The notes under the pieces were generated by a model. The model was not told the origin of the DNA. It worked only from the letters and a program-made list of their open reading frames with translations, and made no database searches. Of a DNA stretch of 64,000 nt, positions 40,929 through 50,680 are shown piece after piece (within the stretch, counting starts at the first letter, position 1; the number at the start of each line of letters is the position of its first letter). Source of the stretch: Alcaligenes faecalis (lineage in GTDB: Bacteria > Pseudomonadota > Gammaproteobacteria > Burkholderiales > Burkholderiaceae_B); the NCBI RefSeq assembly GCF_041521385.1, contig NZ_CP168006.1, forward strand, positions 1,002,879 to 1,066,878, read 5' to 3'. Both the position numbers and the translations under genes were made by a program.

Positions 40929-41735
40929 TCAGGCGCGACGCTCGCGGCGTGCCTGCAAGCGATTGGCGACGATCACAAAAATACCAATCACCAAAATAAG
41001 CAGGGTTGCCAAGGCGTTGATCTCGGGCTTGAGGCCCAAGCGTACGCGCGAAAAAACTTCCACCGGCAAGGTGGTAAACCCCGGACCGGACAGGAAAGAG
41101 GCAATCACCACATCGTCCAGCGACAAGGTAAAAGCCAGCAACCAGGCAGCCATCAAGGACGGCACGATCGAGGGCAGAACAACCTGGAAAAACGCCCGCA
41201 AAGGAGTCGCCCCCAGATCCAGCGCCGCCTCTTCTTGAGAACGATCCAGCTCACGCATGCGTGATTGCAGAATCACGGTGGCATAGGCGGTACACAGCAC
41301 CACGTGCCCAATCCAGATGGTGAAAATACCATTCTGTTCCGGCCAGCCAAACAAGGAGTTCAATTCCACAAACATGAGCAGCAGGGAAATGCCCAACACG
41401 ACTTCCGGGATGACCAGCGGCGCACTGACCAAGCCGATATACAGCGCAAATCCCTTGAAGCGGCCCATGCGAGCCAGTACGTAGGCGGCCCAGGTGCCCA
41501 AAATAGTGGCCATGGTAGCCGTCAATACCGCAATCAGAAAGGACAGCTTGGCGGCACTGAGCAAAGCCCTGTCCTGAAACAGGGACTCGTACCAGCGCAA
41601 GGAAAAGCCCGACCAGGACGTCATGATGGCCGATTCATTAAATGAAAAGACAATCAGAAACAGAATGGGGATGTACAAAAAGCCAAAGCCCAGTGTCAAG
41701 ACCAAGGCACGCAACCAGGGATTAGGCGTCGTCAT
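40929..41735 (-). CDS. potI: Putrescine/spermidine ABC transporter permease PotI
   Basis: This 268-residue inner-membrane permease has six predicted helices and the EAA loop EEAALDLGATPLRAFFQVVLPS, which docks the ATPase. It matches PotI/PotC-type subunits. Its start and the stop of the potH-type gene share one base. It completes a four-gene importer (binding protein, ATPase and two permeases). The paralogue choice (PotI rather than PotC) follows from gene order F-G-H-I. Confidence 0.88.
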   Translation of the reverse strand: MTTPNPWLRALVLTLGFGFLYIPILFLIVFSFNESAIMTSWSGFSLRWYESLFQDRALLSAAKLSFLIAVLTATMATILGTWAAYVLARMGRFKGFALYIGLVSAPLVIPEVVLGISLLLMFVELNSLFGWPEQNGIFTIWIGHVVLCTAYATVILQSRMRELDRSQEEAALDLGATPLRAFFQVVLPSIVPSLMAAWLLAFTLSLDDVVIASFLSGPGFTTLPVEVFSRVRLGLKPEINALATLLILVIGIFVIVANRLQARRERRA

Positions 41736-42652
41736 CAGCGGCCTCCCCGTTGAACTTGCATCTGTCGCATCTGGCTGTACTGGAAAAAGATCAAAGGAAT
41801 GATCAGCAGCAAGACCATTACGCAGGTCACAGCAGCGGCCATCGGCCAGTCCGCATTATTGAAGAACTCGGTCCACATGACGCGACCCATCATCAAGGTA
41901 TCGGCACCACCCAGCATTTCCGGAATCACGTACTCCCCCACTGCCGGGATGAACACCAGCATGGCACCGGCAATCACGCCTGACATGGACATGGGCAAAG
42001 TGATGTGCCAGAACGCCGACCAGGGACGTGCCCCCAAGTCATAAGCCGCTTCCAGCATGCGCATATCCAATTTGACCAGATTGGCGTACAGCGGCAGGAT
42101 GAAAAACGGCAGATAGGCGTAGATCAAACCGATATAGACGGCCAGATCGGTGCGGTAAATTTCCAGCGGCGCATCAATAATGCCTATCCACAGCAAAACC
42201 TGATTGAGCAAGCCATCGCCCCGCAAAATGCCTACCCAGGCGTAGACGCGCAGCAGCATGGAGGTCCAGAAAGGCAGAATCACCGCCAGCAACAAGAGAC
42301 TACGCACGGCGGGTGAAGAGCGCGCAATGTAATAAGCCACCGGGTAGCCGATCAAGATACAAAAGATCGTGGTAACGGCAGCCATCTTCAGCGAACTGAC
42401 GTAGGTGGCCAGATACAGATTGTCGCTGAACAGCAGGATATAGCCGCGCAGGTTCAGCACAAAGGAAATGCTTTCCTCGGCAAACTGGGCCAAAGGCGTA
42501 TACGGCGGCACCCCGAAATCAAGATCGGCAAAACTGATCTTGAGCACGAGCAAAAACGGCACCAGCAGAAACAGGATCATCCACAGGAATGTGGGTGCGA
42601 CCACCAGCGTGCGACTGGTGGGCAGCAGTTTGCGCCAGGACAGGTTCTTCAT
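41735..42652 (-). CDS. potH: Putrescine/spermidine ABC transporter permease PotH
   Basis: This 305-residue permease has a longer N-terminal cytoplasmic part and six membrane segments. The docking loop is LEAAYDLGARPWSAFWHITLP. It pairs with the PotI-type subunit. It overlaps the ATPase gene by 4 bases and the PotI gene by 1 base, so translation of the permeases is coupled. Confidence 0.9.
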   Translation of the reverse strand: MKNLSWRKLLPTSRTLVVAPTFLWMILFLLVPFLLVLKISFADLDFGVPPYTPLAQFAEESISFVLNLRGYILLFSDNLYLATYVSSLKMAAVTTIFCILIGYPVAYYIARSSPAVRSLLLLAVILPFWTSMLLRVYAWVGILRGDGLLNQVLLWIGIIDAPLEIYRTDLAVYIGLIYAYLPFFILPLYANLVKLDMRMLEAAYDLGARPWSAFWHITLPMSMSGVIAGAMLVFIPAVGEYVIPEMLGGADTLMMGRVMWTEFFNNADWPMAAAVTCVMVLLLIIPLIFFQYSQMRQMQVQRGGR

Positions 42653-43779
42653 GTGCTCAGTACCGTTGCGCTATCGTCAGACCAGGACACGTAGACCTCT
42701 TCATCCACGCCGGGCGCATCTGGCTGAGCCAACGTGCCGCTAGGCATTTGCGCTTCGATCAACATGCCGGCATCCAGACGAATCTGGTAGCGGGTGTAGC
42801 TGCCCATCCAGGACACGTGGGTCACAATGCCGTGGCCCCAATTGGTATCTTCCGAAGGTAATTCGCGCCCCACCTTGATCTGCTCGGGGCGGATGGACAC
42901 GTACACGTCCATGCCCAGCGGCTCGCTGATCCCGTGGCTGACATACAAGGGGCGGTTTAACTCTTCGCACTCGATATGAACGTGGTCCGGTTCGTCCACG
43001 GTTACCACCCCGGTGAACAAATTGGTGGAGCCGATAAAGCCCGCCACAAACCGCGAATTCGGAAAAGAGTACACATCGTAAGGCGTACCAGACTGGATGA
43101 TCTGCCCGTCGGACATCACGGCCAGTCGGTTGGCCATGGTCATGGCCTCCTCCTGATCGTGGGTAACCATAATGCAGGTCACCCCCACGCGCTCCAGAAT
43201 CTTGACCAGCTCGATCTGGGTTTTCTGGCGAATCTGCTTGTCCAGAGCCGACATGGGCTCATCCAGCAAAAGCAGTTTAGGCCGTTTGACCAGGCTGCGC
43301 GCCAAAGCGACACGCTGTTGTTGCCCACCCGACAACTGGTTGGGCTTGCGGCGCGAAAAACCGGCCATCTGCACCAAGTCCAAAGCCTCGAACACACGCT
43401 CGTGGATTTCATTGCGAGGCACACCCTCCTGCTTCAAGCCAAAAGCCACATTGGCTTCGACCGACATGTGCGGAAACAGGGCATAGGACTGGAACATCAT
43501 ATTGACCGGCCGCCGATAAGGCGGCAGGTCCGTAATGTCCTCGTTATCCAGGTAAATCCGACCGGAAGTCGGCTCCTCAAACCCTGCCAGCATGCGCAGC
43601 AAGGTGGATTTGCCACTGCCCGAACTGCCCAGCAGCGCAAAAATTTCGTGACGGGCGACGTCCAGACTCGCGGACTGGACAGCCACCGTATCGCCAAAAA
43701 TCTTGACGACTTCGTCCACACGCACGAAAGCATCCTCGCCGTCCATCCAGGGCGAGGTTCCGGTACGGATATCTTGCAT
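42649..43779 (-). CDS. potG: Polyamine ABC transporter ATP-binding protein PotG
   Basis: This 376-residue ATPase has Walker A GSSGSGKST at about 52-60, the signature LSGGQQQRVALARSL, Walker B LLLLDEPMSALD and an H-loop in VTHDQEEAM. A C-terminal TOBE domain (about 290-376) follows. It energises uptake by the adjoining permeases. It starts 5 bases after the binding-protein gene. Confidence 0.92.
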   Translation of the reverse strand: MQDIRTGTSPWMDGEDAFVRVDEVVKIFGDTVAVQSASLDVARHEIFALLGSSGSGKSTLLRMLAGFEEPTSGRIYLDNEDITDLPPYRRPVNMMFQSYALFPHMSVEANVAFGLKQEGVPRNEIHERVFEALDLVQMAGFSRRKPNQLSGGQQQRVALARSLVKRPKLLLLDEPMSALDKQIRQKTQIELVKILERVGVTCIMVTHDQEEAMTMANRLAVMSDGQIIQSGTPYDVYSFPNSRFVAGFIGSTNLFTGVVTVDEPDHVHIECEELNRPLYVSHGISEPLGMDVYVSIRPEQIKVGRELPSEDTNWGHGIVTHVSWMGSYTRYQIRLDAGMLIEAQMPSGTLAQPDAPGVDEEVYVSWSDDSATVLST

Positions 43780-43784
43780 GATGT

Positions 43785-44891
43785 CTAGCGCCCGGACTTG
43801 AGTTCAGCCCACAGGCGCGTTTGCAGGCGCTGCACTTTCAATGGCTGAGGTTTGATCACGAACAAGGTCTTGGAGACCTCAGACGAGGGGTAAATCATGG
43901 GGTTGTCGGCCACTTCCTTGACCACGAACTTGCGCGCCTCTTTATTGGCATTCGGGTAGAACATGGTGTTGGTAATGGCAGCATGGACTTCTGGTGTTTC
44001 AATGTAATTGATAAAGGCGTGGGCCTCTTTCACATTGTTGGCACCCTTGGGGATAGCCATGGTATCGAACCAGATAGGAGCTCCGCCTTGCGGAATGTAG
44101 TAGTCGATGGTGTAAGGTTTACCCGCCTGACGAGCGCGGTCAGCAGAAATCATCACATCGCCCGAGAAACCGTAGACCATGCACAGATCACCCGCAGCCA
44201 GCTCATCGATATACCCCGAGGAGCTGAACTGGCGCACGTAAGGACGGATCGTCTTGAGCAGATCCAGCGCCTCGCGGTAGTCGGCCTCGTTGCTGCTGTT
44301 GGGGTCTTTGCCCATGTAGTGCAGTACGGCAGGGAAGACCTGGGCGGCTTCATCCAGGATGGAAATACCACAGCCTTTCAATTTCTCGGCATGTTCAGGC
44401 TTGAACAGCATGTCCCAGTTACCCAGGTCCACTTGCTCACCCATGATTTCTTTGACTTTGGTGACGTTGTAGCCCAAGCCGTTGGTGCCATAGCCCCAGG
44501 GAATCAGGTACTCGTTGCCAGGGTCCACATCCGAGAGCAAGGCCATGATGTCCGGATCCAGATGAGACCAATTGGGAATCTGGCTTTTATCCAGCTTCTG
44601 GAACAAACCACCTTCGATCTGACGTGCGGCATAATGCGTGGAGGGAACCACCACGTCGTAACCCGATTTGCCCGTCAACAACTTGGCTTGCAAGGTGTCA
44701 TTATTATCGTAAACGTCATACCGTACGGTAATGCCCGTGGCTTCCTGAAAGCCGGACAAGGTGTCGGGGGCCGTGTATTCAGCCCAGTTATAAACGTTAA
44801 CAACCTGATTTTGTGCCTGTGCAACAGGCATGATGGCAGCAGCGGCCAGCAGGCCGGCGAGTACCTGTGGTGTGTTCATCCCAAAAGACAT
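43785..44891 (-). CDS. potF: Periplasmic polyamine-binding protein PotF
   Basis: The 368-residue protein has a cleavable signal peptide (hydrophobic LAGLLAAAAIMPVAQAQ). The mature part begins VVNVYNWAEYTAPDTL, the hallmark of PotF/PotD-type proteins, with the later IPWGYGTNGLGYN segment lining the polyamine site. The ATG at 44891 follows AGGGGA and is preferred over the frame start at 44927. It is the first gene of the importer operon. Putrescine is the likeliest ligand from the family, but spermidine or agmatine cannot be excluded. Confidence 0.9.
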   Translation of the reverse strand: MSFGMNTPQVLAGLLAAAAIMPVAQAQNQVVNVYNWAEYTAPDTLSGFQEATGITVRYDVYDNNDTLQAKLLTGKSGYDVVVPSTHYAARQIEGGLFQKLDKSQIPNWSHLDPDIMALLSDVDPGNEYLIPWGYGTNGLGYNVTKVKEIMGEQVDLGNWDMLFKPEHAEKLKGCGISILDEAAQVFPAVLHYMGKDPNSSNEADYREALDLLKTIRPYVRQFSSSGYIDELAAGDLCMVYGFSGDVMISADRARQAGKPYTIDYYIPQGGAPIWFDTMAIPKGANNVKEAHAFINYIETPEVHAAITNTMFYPNANKEARKFVVKEVADNPMIYPSSEVSKTLFVIKPQPLKVQRLQTRLWAELKSGR

Positions 44892-44968
44892 CACGAGTCC
44901 CCTTCCTATCGAAAGCGAAAAACCCAAAAGGCGAGATGATAAAGCTTTTTTAAAGCCCGTAGTCGTAA

Positions 44969-45688
44969 TTAACGCTGCGTTTCATGGCGGTAAGCAGAAA
45001 ACATCTGCTGCCACCACTGATCGCCACGCGGCCCACACACCTTGAGCAATGATCGTCTGAGGCGGTGCACATTGCCCAGCGCCTGGGCAGGGCTGACAGG
45101 CCCCTGTCGTGCACGGTCAAAATCGATCAGCCAGACTTTGTCATTCGCATCCAACAAAATATTGTAGGCGTTAAGATCAGCATGCCAAACCTCGAATTGG
45201 TGCATGCGGACAATCTCGCGCGCCACTCTTTCCGGGCAGGCGCGGTCCAGGCACAGAGTCAAAGGCTGCACATCGGGCAACCTCCGGCTTATCAGCGCCG
45301 CACGATACCAAAAACCCTGCCGCCACCACGCCCCCGCCAGCACCTCGGGAACGGCCAAACCCTTGTTGTGCAAATAAGACATCACTTGAAACTCTTGCCA
45401 ACTACGGGTATTTGATGCGCCTTGCCAGAGATAAGCGGACTCATTGAAGTGAGCCACCAGACCGCCACGGCGATAGTGACGCAACACGGCCTGACCAAAA
45501 GGGCCATTCACAAACCAGGCTGCCTGACGACCACCCTGCCCGACTTTACTGGCCTGATCACCATAGGAAGCCGCCTCGAACCAACGCTGCAAAGCCGCCG
45601 GCTCCAGATCCAGTTGATTGGCCATCGCCGGAGCCAATACGGCACCGCCACCGGGTAAAGCATAAACAGTTTCGGATCGGGTGCTCAC
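44969..45688 (-). CDS. kdkA: 3-deoxy-D-manno-octulosonic acid kinase
   Basis: This 239-residue kinase-fold protein phosphorylates the Kdo residue of Kdo-lipid A. Characteristic parts are the AAWFVNGPFGQAVLRHYRRGG nucleotide loop region, the catalytic loop VWHADLNAYNILLD and the metal-binding IDFDR. KdkA enzymes occur in species whose LPS core carries a single phosphorylated Kdo, as in Bordetella and Haemophilus. It lies upstream of the potF operon on the same strand, 10 bases before the kdkA start from the TauE gene, so it may be cotranscribed with radA and tauE. Confidence 0.92.
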   Translation of the reverse strand: MSTRSETVYALPGGGAVLAPAMANQLDLEPAALQRWFEAASYGDQASKVGQGGRQAAWFVNGPFGQAVLRHYRRGGLVAHFNESAYLWQGASNTRSWQEFQVMSYLHNKGLAVPEVLAGAWWRQGFWYRAALISRRLPDVQPLTLCLDRACPERVAREIVRMHQFEVWHADLNAYNILLDANDKVWLIDFDRARQGPVSPAQALGNVHRLRRSLLKVCGPRGDQWWQQMFSAYRHETQR

Positions 45689-45697
45689 AGCAACTCC

Positions 45698-46477
45698 TCA
45701 GGCTCGAACCAGCAACAAGGTTACGATCAGTACCAGCATGCAGGCAAAAATAAACTTCAGACGATTCTCAGGCAGACGGTAGGCCAGACGCACGCCAAAG
45801 GGAACCAGCATCAGGCTACCTATCGCCATCGGAATGCCGACCTGCCACATGGCCTGACCATGAAACGCATACGTCGCCAAGGCGACCAAGGTGCCGGGAA
45901 TAATCATGGACAGCGCCAAACCTTGCGCACCGGTCTGGCTATATCCCATGCGGCTGGTCAGGAACGGCACGACCAGCACCGCGCCGCCCACACCGAATAC
46001 GCCTCCGGCCAAACCGGCCATCATGCCAACGGCGATATACCACAGTTGCCCAAACGACTCGGGATCCGGGCGCGGCTTGTCACTGCGGCGACGGCGTCGG
46101 GAAAAGCCCAAACTCTGGTCGAAATAATACAGGGCAATGGCCATCACAAATACCGAGTAAATGCGACGCAGCAAGATCGCATCCATACCCAGGGCCAGAC
46201 GTGCGCCCAGCCAGGTAAAGATAATGGAAGAAACCGCCCCCAGAGCAGCCCGGCGAAAATCAATCTGATTGCGGCGATGATACTGGCGTACAGTCAGCAA
46301 CACGGCGGGCACCACCATGATCAGGGCTGTACCCTGAGCCGTTTGCTGATCCATACCTAGAATCAGGCCCAGAAGCGGAATGGCCAGCAAGCCGCCACCA
46401 ATCCCAAGCACCCCGCCGGTATAGCCAATAAGCGCACCTCCCAGCAAACAGGCCAGGATCAATTCGAGACTTAACAT
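45698..46477 (-). CDS. TauE/SafE-family membrane transporter
   Basis: The 259-residue protein has about seven or eight membrane helices in two related halves, each with a glycine-rich motif: TGGVLGIGGGLLAIPLL near the start and AGGVFGVGGAVLVVPFL near 150. These mark the TauE/SafE (DUF81) family of sulfite or organosulfonate exporters. The actual substrate is unknown. It lies 5 bases after radA and is probably in the same transcript. Confidence 0.88.
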   Translation of the reverse strand: MLSLELILACLLGGALIGYTGGVLGIGGGLLAIPLLGLILGMDQQTAQGTALIMVVPAVLLTVRQYHRRNQIDFRRAALGAVSSIIFTWLGARLALGMDAILLRRIYSVFVMAIALYYFDQSLGFSRRRRRSDKPRPDPESFGQLWYIAVGMMAGLAGGVFGVGGAVLVVPFLTSRMGYSQTGAQGLALSMIIPGTLVALATYAFHGQAMWQVGIPMAIGSLMLVPFGVRLAYRLPENRLKFIFACMLVLIVTLLLVRA

Positions 46478-46482
46478 GACAA

Positions 46483-47868
46483 TTACAGGTTGCGCAGACG
46501 ATCGACAGCGTCTTCCACCCGATCTACCGCCCAGATTTCCAGGCCTTCAACCGGCTGACGTGGGGCATTACTCTTGGGAATCAGCGCAATGCTGAAACCC
46601 AACTTGGCCGCTTCGCGCAAACGCTCCTGCCCTCGCGGGGCGGGACGAATTTCACCAGCCAGACCGATTTCACCAAACACGACCAGACCGCGTGGCAAGG
46701 GACGGTTATTCAAGGAGGACAAAATAGCCAGCAGCACCGCCAGGTCAGCCGCTGGTTCGGTAATCTTGACGCCACCGACAGCGTTCACAAACACGTCCTG
46801 GTCGTAGGTGACCACACCAGCATGGCGATGCATTACCGCCAGCAACATGGCCAAACGGGAGCTTTCCAGGCCCACAGACAGGCGGCGCGGATTGGGTACG
46901 TGGGCCGAGTCCACCAAAGCCTGAATCTCCACCAGCAAAGGCCGTGTGCCTTCCTGAGTGGCCATGACGCAGGAACCGGCGACCGACTGGGAGTGCTGCG
47001 ACAAGAACAGGGCCGACGGATTGCTGACCCCTTTCAAACCCTTTTCCGTCATGGCAAACACGCCCAGTTCATTCACAGCGCCAAAGCGGTTCTTGAATGC
47101 CCGCACCATGCGAAAGGACGAATGCGTATCGCCCTCGAAATACAGCACCGTATCCACGATGTGCTCCAGCACTCGTGGCCCGGCCAAGGTCCCGTCTTTG
47201 GTGACGTGACCGATAAAAATCATGGAGGTGCCGCTTTGCTTGGCCAATCGGGTCAACTGGGCCGCGCATTCGCGCACTTGCGATACCGAACCTGGAGCCG
47301 CACTGAGCTGATCCGAATACAAAGTTTGGATTGAGTCGATCACCACCACGCTAGGCTGGTGCGATTGCAAGGCCTGGCTGATGGATTCCAGACGGATTTC
47401 GGCCAGCAAATCCACGCCCTCGGTAGGCACGCCCAGACGGCGAGCACGCAAGGCAACCTGCTCGGCGGATTCCTCGCCCGTCACATACAGAACTTTGGTC
47501 TGCTGGGCCAAGGCCGCCATGGCCTGCAGCAGCAGCGTAGATTTACCGACACCAGGATCGCCCCCGATCAGGATCACGCCGCCCTCAACCAACCCTCCGC
47601 CCAGGACACGATCGAACTCGCCTATGCCAGTAGGCACACGCGGCAATTCCCGGGCCTGCACATCGGAAAGACTTTGAACCGGGCTGGAACCGGCCAGGGA
47701 AGCAAAGCGGTGAGCACTGGCCGCAGCCGGCGTCTCCACCGTTTCCTGCAAGCTGTTCCACGCCCCGCAAGCCGGGCATTTGCCCGCCCACTTGGGTGTA
47801 TCTGCCCCGCACTCTGTGCAAACAAATACAACTTTGGCCTTGCGGGCCGCACGAGTACTGGTGGCCAT
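46483..47868 (-). CDS. radA: DNA repair protein RadA
   Basis: This 461-residue RecA-like branch-migration protein has an N-terminal zinc finger CTECGADTPKWAGKCPAC (C17, C20, C31, C34), Walker A GDPGVGKST at 103-111 and the RadA-specific KNRFG motif. The Lon-protease-like C-terminal domain is inactive in this family. RadA helps process recombination intermediates. It sits between an SDR gene and the TauE-family gene with only a few bases on either side. Confidence 0.96.
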   Translation of the reverse strand: MATSTRAARKAKVVFVCTECGADTPKWAGKCPACGAWNSLQETVETPAAASAHRFASLAGSSPVQSLSDVQARELPRVPTGIGEFDRVLGGGLVEGGVILIGGDPGVGKSTLLLQAMAALAQQTKVLYVTGEESAEQVALRARRLGVPTEGVDLLAEIRLESISQALQSHQPSVVVIDSIQTLYSDQLSAAPGSVSQVRECAAQLTRLAKQSGTSMIFIGHVTKDGTLAGPRVLEHIVDTVLYFEGDTHSSFRMVRAFKNRFGAVNELGVFAMTEKGLKGVSNPSALFLSQHSQSVAGSCVMATQEGTRPLLVEIQALVDSAHVPNPRRLSVGLESSRLAMLLAVMHRHAGVVTYDQDVFVNAVGGVKITEPAADLAVLLAILSSLNNRPLPRGLVVFGEIGLAGEIRPAPRGQERLREAAKLGFSIALIPKSNAPRQPVEGLEIWAVDRVEDAVDRLRNL

Positions 47869-47877
47869 AGAAAGTCC

Positions 47878-48594
47878 TTAACGTCCGGCCAGACTGCCGC
47901 CGCCATCCACGCCCAGGTTCTGGCCGGTGATATAAGCGGCTTCGTCGCTTAGCAGGAAGGTGACTGCAGCAGCCACTTCCGCGGCCTGCCCAAAACGTCC
48001 CAAAGGAATGGAGGACAGGCTGCGCTGTTCGGCTTCGCTGCCAACGGGATGATTGGCACGGAACAATTCAGTTTCGATCGGACCCGGAGAAACTGCATTG
48101 ACGGTAATGCCGTAAGGGGCCAGTTCCAGCGCCCAGGTGCGGGTACAACCCAGCAAGGCACTTTTGGCCGCAGCATAACTGGTACGGTCGGAGCCGCCGT
48201 GTACGACGCGACTGCAAATATTGACGATACGGCCTTCCTTACGTGCTTTCATCGAGGGGATGAAGGCCTGGGCCACTTGCACCGCCACACGTACATTCAA
48301 GTCAAACACTTGGTAAAGATTGCCCAGATCCACCTGACCAATCGGCTCGGGCGCGACCATACCCACATTGTTCACCACCGCATCAACAGGGTATTTTTCG
48401 CGGATAACGCGCAGCATTTCCTCGGTTTCGCCTGCATTGCTCAAGTCGCAGGAGTACAGATATCCGGGGAAATCAATGCTTTCGGTGTGGCGGGCCAGAC
48501 CCACAACGTGGGCCCCGGCATCGGCCAGCCTTTGGCTGATTGCCCAGCCGATTCCTTTGGTAGCGCCAGTAACGAGTACACATTTATTTTTCAT
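47878..48594 (-). CDS. SDR-family NAD(P)-dependent oxidoreductase
   Basis: This 238-residue short-chain dehydrogenase has the cofactor motif TGATKGIG at about 8-15, NNVG near 87, the catalytic Ser (in NICSR) and Tyr-x3-Lys (in TSYAAAKSAL), and SPGPIETE. The C-terminal ITGQNLGVDGGGSL is typical of 3-oxoacyl-ACP-reductase-like members. The substrate is unknown. It lies between alr and radA on the same strand and may be transcribed with both. Confidence 0.9.
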   Translation of the reverse strand: MKNKCVLVTGATKGIGWAISQRLADAGAHVVGLARHTESIDFPGYLYSCDLSNAGETEEMLRVIREKYPVDAVVNNVGMVAPEPIGQVDLGNLYQVFDLNVRVAVQVAQAFIPSMKARKEGRIVNICSRVVHGGSDRTSYAAAKSALLGCTRTWALELAPYGITVNAVSPGPIETELFRANHPVGSEAEQRSLSSIPLGRFGQAAEVAAAVTFLLSDEAAYITGQNLGVDGGGSLAGR

Positions 48595-48612
48595 GGCTAT
48601 GCCTTATTGGTG

Positions 48613-49743
48613 TTAATCCTGAATGATGCGTGGCACGCGTGGCGCCACTGCACAAATCAATTCGTAGCCCAGGGTTCCGGCTGCCGCAGCAACCTCATCC
48701 ACACTGGGCCCGCCTTGACCGAACAACACCGCCTGACTGCCTACACCGGCGGCGGGCACCGGGGTCAGATCTACTGCCAGCATGTCCATGGACACACGAC
48801 CAAGCAAACGGGTACGCACACCGTTCACGGTAATCGGGGTGCCCGTCCCCGCATGACGCGGGTAACCATCGGCATAACCGCAAGCCACCACCCCAACGCG
48901 CATGGCCTGCTCGGCAATATAGGTATGGCCGTAACCAATGCCCTCGCCCTGCTTGACGCCACGCACGCTGATCAGCTCTGCAGCCAGCGTCATGCCGGGT
49001 TGCAACCCGAAGTCGTCGGCGCTGATATTCGCAAAGGGCGAGCTGCCGTACAAACAGATACCGGGGCGTACCCAGTGATCCGGGCCGGAGGGCATGTAAG
49101 CGCCCAAGTCGGGGCTGAGGGTTGCTGCTGAATTGCACACACTGACCGGACCAGGCAAGCCGTCGGTAATCCGGTTAAAGCAGCGAATCTGCTCCAGCGT
49201 GGCATCAATATTGTCGTCGGCGCGCGCAAAGTGCGTCATGCGCCCGACCGTATCCAGCTTGCCCGCTTTTTGCAGTCGCTGGGCGCGCGCAAAAGCAGCG
49301 GGGTAATCATCCACGCTGAAACCCAGACGATTCATGCCACTGTTTAGCTTGACCATGGCGTTCAAGGCTACCCCGCCCTTCCACTGCTCCAGCATCTTGA
49401 GCTGTTCGTGGCAATGAATGACGGTCGTCAGGCCAAACTCTGCCAGCACATCCAGATCTTCAGGCTGGAAAAAACCTTCCAGCAACATGATGGGGCCGGT
49501 CCAGCCGGCAGCCCGACAGCGTATGGCTTCTTTCAGGTCCAGCATCGCCATGCCTTCGGCGGCACTGAATGCCCGCACCGCATTTTCGATGTCATGACCG
49601 TACGCATTGGCCTTCATGACGGCCCAGATATGGGGCCGTTTTACGCCCGATGGAGCCGTGGCGTTATTCAGGCTCTGAATAACCATATCGAGATTGTGAC
49701 GCAGTGACGCAATATGAATGGTGGCCGAGATAGGACGTGGCAT
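48613..49743 (-). CDS. alr: Alanine racemase
   Basis: This enzyme makes D-alanine for peptidoglycan. The 376-residue protein has the PLP lysine K44 in AVMKANAYGH, the conserved NSGMNRLGF segment, and the C-terminal catalytic tyrosine in EGIGYGHTYIAEQ. Another signature, RVSMDMLAVDL, lies near 315. It diverges from the squalene genes with about 70 bases between the two start codons, so the promoters probably overlap. Confidence 0.95.
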   Translation of the reverse strand: MPRPISATIHIASLRHNLDMVIQSLNNATAPSGVKRPHIWAVMKANAYGHDIENAVRAFSAAEGMAMLDLKEAIRCRAAGWTGPIMLLEGFFQPEDLDVLAEFGLTTVIHCHEQLKMLEQWKGGVALNAMVKLNSGMNRLGFSVDDYPAAFARAQRLQKAGKLDTVGRMTHFARADDNIDATLEQIRCFNRITDGLPGPVSVCNSAATLSPDLGAYMPSGPDHWVRPGICLYGSSPFANISADDFGLQPGMTLAAELISVRGVKQGEGIGYGHTYIAEQAMRVGVVACGYADGYPRHAGTGTPITVNGVRTRLLGRVSMDMLAVDLTPVPAAGVGSQAVLFGQGGPSVDEVAAAAGTLGYELICAVAPRVPRIIQD

Positions 49744-49813
49744 GGTTCTCCCCGAAGCAATACGAAAGTCTAAACCAGCCCTAGTGGAAACGAAAGCCGT
49801 ATACTGGCGGACT

Positions 49814-50674
49814 ATGTCTATCGAGCACTATGAAAACTTCCCTGTCGCCTCTGTGCTGCTGCCTCGTCGGCTACGCCGACCAGTCACCGATATTTATCGT
49901 TTTGCCCGCAGCGCCGACGACATTGCCGATGAAGGCGATTTGAGCGCCGCCGAGCGCCTGGAACTGCTGGCCCAATTCGAGGCCGGAATAGAACAACTGC
50001 AATATCACCAGCCCGTCCTGGCTGATACCCCGCACAGCGAGATTTTTATCCCGCTGGCCAGCAGCATCAGCAATTTCCAGTTGCCGCTCAAGCCTTTTCT
50101 GGACCTGTTGTCTGCGTTTCGCCAGGATGTCACCACCCATCGGTATAGCGATATGGCGCAGGTGCTGGATTACTGTACCCGCTCGGCCAACCCGGTTGGC
50201 CGCTTGATGCTGCATCTGTATCAAGCCCACAGTCCGGAGCTGGTCGAGATGGCCGACTCCACCTGTACAGGGCTGCAACTGGTTAATTTCTGGCAGGACG
50301 TGGCGCTGGACTGGCACAAGAACCGTGTCTATATCCCGCAAGACCTGCTGGCCCAATATGATCTGGATGACGATTACATCCAGGCCCGCACCCAGCTTCT
50401 GCGTCAACCCGAGGCCGACGCACGCTGGCAGGAAATGATGCAACTGCTGGTCACCGATGCCCGTCAGCGCCTGCAAGCCGGACTGCTGCTGTCCTCCCAC
50501 CTGTCCGGGCGCATCAGTCTGGAATTGAAAATGATGGTGCTGGGCGGCCTGCGTATTCTGGAACGCCTGGAAGCGGTAAAGTTTGATGTCTTCAGCCACC
50601 GCCCCACCCTGTCCCGCCTGGACTGGCTACGCCTGATCACCCGCGGCCTGAGCCGTACCTCTTACCGACCCTGA
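49814..50674 (+). CDS. hpnC: Squalene synthase HpnC (hydroxysqualene synthase)
   Basis: This 286-residue isoprenyl synthase belongs to the HpnC family, which turns presqualene diphosphate into hydroxysqualene. The two Mg-binding clusters are DDIADE (35-40) and the later NFWQDVALDWHKNRVYIP segment. I chose the ATG at 49814; the frame opens earlier but those residues do not match the family. It is the first gene of the hpnCDE operon, with 6 bases to hpnD. Confidence 0.92.
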   Translation: MSIEHYENFPVASVLLPRRLRRPVTDIYRFARSADDIADEGDLSAAERLELLAQFEAGIEQLQYHQPVLADTPHSEIFIPLASSISNFQLPLKPFLDLLSAFRQDVTTHRYSDMAQVLDYCTRSANPVGRLMLHLYQAHSPELVEMADSTCTGLQLVNFWQDVALDWHKNRVYIPQDLLAQYDLDDDYIQARTQLLRQPEADARWQEMMQLLVTDARQRLQAGLLLSSHLSGRISLELKMMVLGGLRILERLEAVKFDVFSHRPTLSRLDWLRLITRGLSRTSYRP

Positions 50675-50680
50675 ACGTCC